64,000 nt of DNA from an uncultured Bacteroidota bacterium (GTDB lineage: Bacteria; Bacteroidota; Bacteroidia; Chitinophagales; Chitinophagaceae), in assembly GCA_903903635.1 (NCBI GenBank), contig CAIUZK010000172.1, positions 1 through 64,000 of the forward strand, read 5' to 3'. This document shows, piece after piece, positions 60,124-64,000 of this stretch; positions within the stretch are counted from its first letter, which is position 1, and every line of letters begins with the position of its first letter. The position numbers and the translations under genes were made by a program. Under the pieces are notes generated by a model. That model did not search any database. It was not told the DNA's origin and was given only the letters and a program-made list of their open reading frames with translations.

Positions 60124-60801
60124 TTAATGAGATATCTTTCCCAAATGGGAAGTCATCCCTTTCCACCGCTCATAAGTACCGTAAATAGCTTTCCACTCTT
60201 CACCTATTACTCCTTCAAACGGTCCGAATTTTTCAGGCATAGATTTGAGGTCAGCCTCTGCCTCTGTATTGCCGCAAAAGGCGGCCCAGAACAGCATATT
60301 GGCCACATGCATCATATTTTGTTTGGAACCCTCCGGTAGTTTTTTATATTCTGCGAACACCTGCTCCATTTGTTGTTTGTTATACCTGTCGAGATCTTTG
60401 CGGTAATATTCTGTTTCCTGTAGTGTGCCGTTTTTATAACTGTATTTATGAATCAGGAATGGCCTCCAAAGGGTACTGAAACTCTGACCTATAGGCAGGC
60501 CGAACATCTCTTTAATTATCAGTTCATCCTTCACTTGCTCAACCTGGCAAGTACGGGTTACATCCCATGTTTCAACTGGTTTGTTACTGCCGCATTCAAA
60601 AAGGGTAAACTTGGTATAGGATGTATCCGTCTCCACAGCGGTGTAGCCGCAAATACCAAGTTCTTTGCCATTGCTGAACCGGAAAACCTTATTAGGCAAG
60701 CCTTCATTATCGCTGTTAATATCTGCAGGGCAGGAGCAGACTTGAGCCCTTATTGAAAAGGTGCACATTAAAACCAGTATCAGGATTATGTATGTTTTCA
60801 T
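60124..60801 (-). CDS. Uncharacterised secreted protein
   Basis: 225 residues with a signal peptide (MKTYIILILVLMCTFSIRAQ). The mature N-terminus has paired cysteines ('VCSCPADINSD', 'ELGICGY', 'LFECGS', 'RTCQVEQ'), which suggests disulfide bonds in the periplasm or outside. The second half is more helical ('QQMEQVFAEYKKLPEG', 'VANMLFWAAFCGNTEAEADL'). No family recognised. It sits alone between the amidohydrolase gene (51 bp) and the PLP-enzyme gene (70 bp), all on the minus strand, so a shared transcript is possible. Confidence 0.78.
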   Translation of the reverse strand: MKTYIILILVLMCTFSIRAQVCSCPADINSDNEGLPNKVFRFSNGKELGICGYTAVETDTSYTKFTLFECGSNKPVETWDVTRTCQVEQVKDELIIKEMFGLPIGQSFSTLWRPFLIHKYSYKNGTLQETEYYRKDLDRYNKQQMEQVFAEYKKLPEGSKQNMMHVANMLFWAAFCGNTEAEADLKSMPEKFGPFEGVIGEEWKAIYGTYERWKGMTSHLGKISH

Positions 60802-60847
60802 TTTAGTTGATTATATGATCGAAGTTGAAAGCATGTTTATCAGTGAA

Positions 60848-60891
60848 GCCCCGGAACATAGTCCCGATTTTTTATCGGGAGGGGTTTGGGG
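60848..60891 (-). repeat. REP-like palindrome overlapping the end of the PLP-enzyme gene
   Basis: gccccggaacatagtcccgat...atcgggaggggtttgggg, a near-copy (reverse orientation) of 20450-20494. Relative to the adjacent gene it has the same orientation as the pruA copy. Confidence 0.75.
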
Positions 60892-62110
60892 TTATAGCCT
60901 GTTCCAAATCGTTAAGTATGTCTTCGATATTCTCTATGCCTACACTCATTCGGATAAGCCCGTCGGTGATGCCGAATGTGATTCGCTCTTCCCTGGGTAC
61001 GCCCACATGTGTAGTAGATGCGGGATGCGAAATAAGTGTATCGCAGGTGCCAAGAGAAACCGCGCTGGTAAGTAGTTTCAGATTGTCGATAAAGCGTATG
61101 CCGGCATCGAATCCTCCCTTGAGCTCGAAGCTCAGCATTGCTCCCGGATGTTTCATTTGCTTTTCTGCAATAGCTACATCAGGGTGGCTGGCCAGGCCCA
61201 GATAATTGACACGGGCAACATTTGGGTTTTGTTCCAGATAGTCGGCGACTTTCTGCGCATTGCTGCAATGGCGTTCCATGCGCAGGGTGAAGGTACGCAG
61301 GCCGTTGGTGAGCAGGAATGCTTCGAAAGCATTGCTGTTGGCGCCAAGCAGCCGGTGCATCTTGGTCATACTCTTATTCATCCGGTCAAGGTCTTTGCCC
61401 AGAAGTACACCACCGATTGCTGTGCCATGGCCATTGAGGAATTTTGTGGTGGAATGCATCACATAATCCACATCATATCTGAATGGCTGCTGAAGGTATG
61501 GGGTGGCAAAAGTATTGTCAACACATACGATGACACCATGCTGTTTTGCAAGTGCTGATAATGCTGCTATATCGAGACACTGCAGGGTAGGGTTGGCAGG
61601 TGTTTCTATATGCATCAGGGCAATGCTTTTATTGGATTTTAAGGCATCTTCTACTTTGCTGAGGTCATGAAAATCGACTATAGAATAGCCAATACCCAGC
61701 TCAGGGAGTATTTTTTCAACCAGTTCGTGTGTGCCGCCATAAAGGGAATAATGGGTAAGTATCTTCTGGCCGGCATGAACATTGCCAAGCAGCATGGTGC
61801 ATATTGCCCCCATTCCGGAAGCATGCAATATGGCTTTAAGCTTGAGCGGATTGCCGCTACTGTCTTTTAAGCCATAAGCTTCCAGAAGTGCGATTTTTTC
61901 TTCAGCTTCATTGATAGTGGGGTTGCCCCAGCGTGCATAGATATACCCCTTTTCTTCGCCCTTGAACATGGCGATTGCCTGCTCTGCACTGTCGAAAGTG
62001 TAAGTGCTGGAGGCATATATGGGTGTAAGATGTGCACGGTTGCTTTCGGGGGTATGTCCGCCATGGAGACAGATGGTATCCATACCTAAAGTACTGTTGA
62101 TATCAGCCAT
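60872..62110 (-). CDS. Cys/Met metabolism PLP-dependent enzyme (gamma-lyase/synthase type)
   Basis: 412 residues. 'HLTPIYASSTYTFDSAEQAI' and 'YIYARWGNPTINEAEEKIAL' open the fold, 'ASGMGAICTML' binds the phosphate, and the PLP-binding Lys is in 'MHSTTKFLNGHGTAIGG'. The position of the Cys typical of methionine gamma-lyase ('LYGCTF') is Gly ('LYGGTH'). This favours cystathionine gamma-lyase/synthase or O-acetylhomoserine sulfhydrylase, but the substrate remains open. The last six residues and the stop are supplied by a REP-like repeat. Confidence 0.88.
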   Translation of the reverse strand: MADINSTLGMDTICLHGGHTPESNRAHLTPIYASSTYTFDSAEQAIAMFKGEEKGYIYARWGNPTINEAEEKIALLEAYGLKDSSGNPLKLKAILHASGMGAICTMLLGNVHAGQKILTHYSLYGGTHELVEKILPELGIGYSIVDFHDLSKVEDALKSNKSIALMHIETPANPTLQCLDIAALSALAKQHGVIVCVDNTFATPYLQQPFRYDVDYVMHSTTKFLNGHGTAIGGVLLGKDLDRMNKSMTKMHRLLGANSNAFEAFLLTNGLRTFTLRMERHCSNAQKVADYLEQNPNVARVNYLGLASHPDVAIAEKQMKHPGAMLSFELKGGFDAGIRFIDNLKLLTSAVSLGTCDTLISHPASTTHVGVPREERITFGITDGLIRMSVGIENIEDILNDLEQAITPNPSR

Positions 62111-62130
62111 TTTATTTCTTAAATTTAGGG

Positions 62131-62138
62131 CAAAGATA
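62131..62138 (-). promoter_or_regulatory. -7 box of PLP-enzyme gene
   Basis: The reverse strand reads TATCTTTG (TAnnTTTG), 20 nt upstream of the ATG. The plus strand carries a near-match TAAATTTA at 62120-62127 for the divergent DinB gene, so the two promoters overlap. Confidence 0.6.
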
Positions 62139-62145
62139 ATATAGT

Positions 62146-62640
62146 ATGAAGGAAATGCTGCTGCAATATGCTAATTACAATTTATGGGCCAACGGGCTGA
62201 TTATTGAATGTATAAACGCACAGGATGAGACGCTGGAAGATAAAGAGGTGGTCAGCAGTTTTTCATCACTGCGCAAAACGGTTTATCATACCTGGGGTGC
62301 CGAATTCATCTGGCTTCAGCGGCTGAAAGGTGCGGAACAACCCATATGGTTGCCAAACTCCTTCAAAGGAACACTGATGACTGCATGTAAATTATGGCAG
62401 GATGCATCGAAGGGACTGGCAATATTGGCAGAGGAAAAAGATAATGATGGATTTACTGAAATGATTCAATACAACGACCTGAAAGGGAATATGCATAGGT
62501 CAAAGGCATGTGATATGCTGCAGCATGTGTTTAATCATTCCACCTGCCACCGTGGGCAGATAGTGACTATGTTAAGGCAACTGGGGGTAAATGAATTGCC
62601 ATCAACCGACCTGATTGCATATGTAAGGATGAATAGCTGA
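62146..62640 (+). CDS. DinB-family protein
   Basis: 164 residues, four-helix-bundle type. 'LLQYANYNLWANGLIIECIN' is the family start, and the likely metal-binding His residues are in 'VYHTWGAEFIWLQRL' and 'MLQHVFNHSTCHRGQIVTML' (H...H..H pattern). DinB/YfiT relatives include thiol-dependent transferases, but most Bacteroidota members are uncharacterised. Divergent from the PLP-enzyme gene with only 35 bp between the starts. Confidence 0.9.
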   Translation: MKEMLLQYANYNLWANGLIIECINAQDETLEDKEVVSSFSSLRKTVYHTWGAEFIWLQRLKGAEQPIWLPNSFKGTLMTACKLWQDASKGLAILAEEKDNDGFTEMIQYNDLKGNMHRSKACDMLQHVFNHSTCHRGQIVTMLRQLGVNELPSTDLIAYVRMNS

Positions 62641-62691
62641 CAAATGGCATGTTAGCCAGCATTGAATGCAAAAAAAGGAAAAGGGGGCAGT

Positions 62692-63279
62692 CTACAGGTT
62701 GATAAACAAATCGGCCAGGCTTAGTTTAAAACCGGGTAAGATACTTGTTGTAACTACATCATTATCTTCGGCAAATAAATGGCCTGATGCCAGTAATTTT
62801 CCTTCTATCAGTAGATAAATCTGAACTGACTTTTCTCTGGGATCAATGATCCAGTATTCTTTTACTCCGGCTTCCTGGTATAGGTCGTGTTTGTATTTAA
62901 GTTCCTTCTTATTATTGGATGGAGATAGTATTTCAATGACTACATCAGGTGCGCCTAAACAACCTCTTTCTTCTATTTTTGAAGGGTCGCAATTTATAAA
63001 TAAATCAGGTTGCACAACTGTGATAATATCTTTGTCATTTACTGATTTCCGGGGTAGTCTCACATCGAATGGAGCAGTAAAAACTTCACATTTATTACCC
63101 GCCAGAAAGTTTCCTATCGCCAGATGCAAACGGGAAGAAATCCTTTGATGACCAGAGGAAGGAGCAGGGCTCATTTTAAATATCTTACCCTTGATCAATT
63201 CCACCCGCTCCTCAAATGTCCATTTAAGATAGTCGGCATAGGTGTATGACTTGGTAAGATCCAGATCAGAGAATTTCAT
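62692..63279 (-). CDS. Uma2-family (DUF820) putative endonuclease
   Basis: 195 residues. The PD-(D/E)XK-like fold is recognisable: 'YTYADYLKWTFEERVELIKG' with Glu in helix 1, 'TVVQPDLFINCD' (Asp) and 'APDVVIEILSPSNNKKELKY' (Glu...Lys), then 'AGVKEYWIIDP'. The family is very common in cyanobacteria and Bacteroidota, often in many copies, and its natural role is unclear. Its own promoter and the dnaK terminator flank it. Confidence 0.92.
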   Translation of the reverse strand: MKFSDLDLTKSYTYADYLKWTFEERVELIKGKIFKMSPAPSSGHQRISSRLHLAIGNFLAGNKCEVFTAPFDVRLPRKSVNDKDIITVVQPDLFINCDPSKIEERGCLGAPDVVIEILSPSNNKKELKYKHDLYQEAGVKEYWIIDPREKSVQIYLLIEGKLLASGHLFAEDNDVVTTSILPGFKLSLADLFINL

Positions 63280-63295
63280 TGGTACCGGTTTTGTA

Positions 63296-63303
63296 CAAAT
63301 TTA
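63296..63303 (-). promoter_or_regulatory. -7 box of Uma2 gene
   Basis: The reverse strand reads TAAATTTG (TAnnTTTG), 16 nt upstream of the ATG at 63279. Confidence 0.55.
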
Positions 63304-63340
63304 AGGATGAATCTGGAGAAATATATTAATATGGTTAAAC

Positions 63341-63370
63341 AAAAAAAGCGGCCGGTAAAAATACCAGCCG
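63341..63370 (-). terminator. dnaK terminator
   Basis: On the minus strand: stem cggctggta / taccggccg (one wobble), then c and seven T residues. 25 bp beyond the dnaK stop. Confidence 0.88.
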
Positions 63371-63394
63371 TTTTAACCTAATTAACTAATTACC

Positions 63395-64000
63395 TTATTT
63401 AACTTCTTCATACTCAGCATCGGCTACGTGCTCGTTGTTGCCCGGTGCACCCTGCTGCTGACCAGCTTGTGCGCCATCGACTGGCGGAGTGTTGCCTGCT
63501 TTATACATTTCTTCGCTGGCTGCCATCCATGCTGCATTCAGGTCGGCTTCTGCCTTATCGATACCATCCAGGTCTTCAGACTTATGGGCGGCTTTCAGTT
63601 TTTCAAGGGCTGAATCGATTACTGATTTTTTATCAGCAGGGATCTTGTCGCCATATTCCTTCATTTGCTTTTCAGTATTGAAGATCAGGCCATCGGCTTT
63701 GTTCAGTTTTTCAACACGGTCGCGCACTTTCTTATCGCTCTCTTCATTAGCCTTGGCTTCATTCTTCATGCGTTCAACCTCTTCCTTATTCAAACCGCTT
63801 CCGGCCTCAATACGGATATTCTGTTGTTTGCCGGTACCTTTATCCTTAGCGGTAACATGCAACATACCATTGGCATCGATATCGAATATTACTTCGATTT
63901 GCGGAACACCACGTGGCGCCGGTGGAATACCATCGAGTATGAAGCGGCCCAGATTTTTGTTGTCTTTTGCCATTGGGCGCTCACCCTGCAGTACGTTGAT
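63395..64000 (-). CDS. dnaK: Chaperone DnaK, C-terminal part (5' end beyond window)
   Basis: 202 codons of the C-terminal region are visible. '[15 protein letters not shown]' and '[20 protein letters not shown]' followed by '[16 protein letters not shown]' are the substrate-binding beta-domain. The helical lid ('[20 protein letters not shown]') follows, then a Gly/Gln-rich tail ('[17 protein letters not shown]') and an acidic end ('ADAEYEEVK' instead of the classic EEVD). Hsp70 chaperone working with DnaJ and GrpE. The ATPase domain lies to the right of the window. Confidence 0.95.
   Translation of the reverse strand: MNVLQGERPMAKDNKNLGRFILDGIPPAPRGVPQIEVIFDIDANGMLHVTAKDKGTGKQQNIRIEAGSGLNKEEVERMKNEAKANEESDKKVRDRVEKLNKADGLIFNTEKQMKEYGDKIPADKKSVIDSALEKLKAAHKSEDLDGIDKAEADLNAAWMAASEEMYKAGNTPPVDGAQAGQQQGAPGNNEHVADAEYEEVK

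Noticed and set aside
60872-62110. Specific call as methionine gamma-lyase
   Set aside because: The Cys that marks methionine gamma-lyases is Gly here, and related enzymes share all other visible motifs.
63395-64000. Treating the frame starting at the Met at 63973 as a complete small gene
   Set aside because: The frame continues to the window edge and reads as the DnaK substrate-binding domain; it is a partial gene.

Overview
The window looks like a piece of a Bacteroidota chromosome, most likely from the Chitinophagales or a related gliding-type lineage. The evidence is a set of type IX secretion (T9SS) cargo proteins ending in 'YPNP...' sorting domains, a PorT-like and a PorV/PorQ-like protein, a GldM C-terminal-like protein, a TonB-dependent receptor with a carboxypeptidase-regulatory N-terminus, and many TAnnTTTG promoter -7 boxes with poor Shine-Dalgarno sequences. 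No rRNA, tRNA, CRISPR array, prophage or intact insertion sequence is visible. The ends cut an NHL-repeat T9SS cargo gene (left) and dnaK (right).

Layout. 1-8.5 kb is mainly secreted and surface proteins: the NHL/Ig protein, a family of three small secreted paralogues (one truncated beside a 183-bp tandem duplication), a T9SS cargo protein, two lipoproteins and an OmpA-like barrel protein. 8.9-16 kb holds a polyprenyl synthase and a compact minus-strand group: ECF sigma factor, small membrane anti-sigma-like protein, GldM-C-like protein and a 1466-residue beta-helix/Ig adhesin. 16.3-24.7 kb is mostly housekeeping (two-component system, pruA, pth, VOC protein, 3-hydroxyacyl-CoA dehydrogenase, rdgB, Smr protein). 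24.8-35 kb carries a C10 peptidase, a thiolase, porT, an EGF-like lipoprotein and a 1746-residue adhesin. 35-45 kb has pdxA, pepA, rsmA and a cyanophycin locus (cphB and cphA, divergent) with a Fic-domain gene between them. 46-55.3 kb is a three-gene TonB-receptor / T9SS-cargo / PorV-like operon. 55.4-64 kb has greA-HIT, a SAM hydrolase-family gene, a lipoprotein, an ACMSD-like amidohydrolase, a Cys/Met PLP enzyme, DinB, Uma2 and dnaK.

The most notable non-gene structures are: (1) a MITE-like family of three copies (16313-16560, 40103-40300, 42072-42265) with imperfect ~28-bp terminal inverted repeats, two of which bracket the Fic gene inside the cyanophycin locus; (2) a promoter-hairpin-oligoT arrangement in the greA leader, similar in layout to the E. 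coli greA leader RNA (GraL); (3) REP-like palindromes that have become part of the coding ends of two genes; and (4) a promoter/terminator pair without an ORF at 28466-28606.

All functional calls rest on motifs read by eye; no database search was possible. Gene starts were chosen from signal peptides, family N-termini and -7 boxes, and are often different from the longest open frame.
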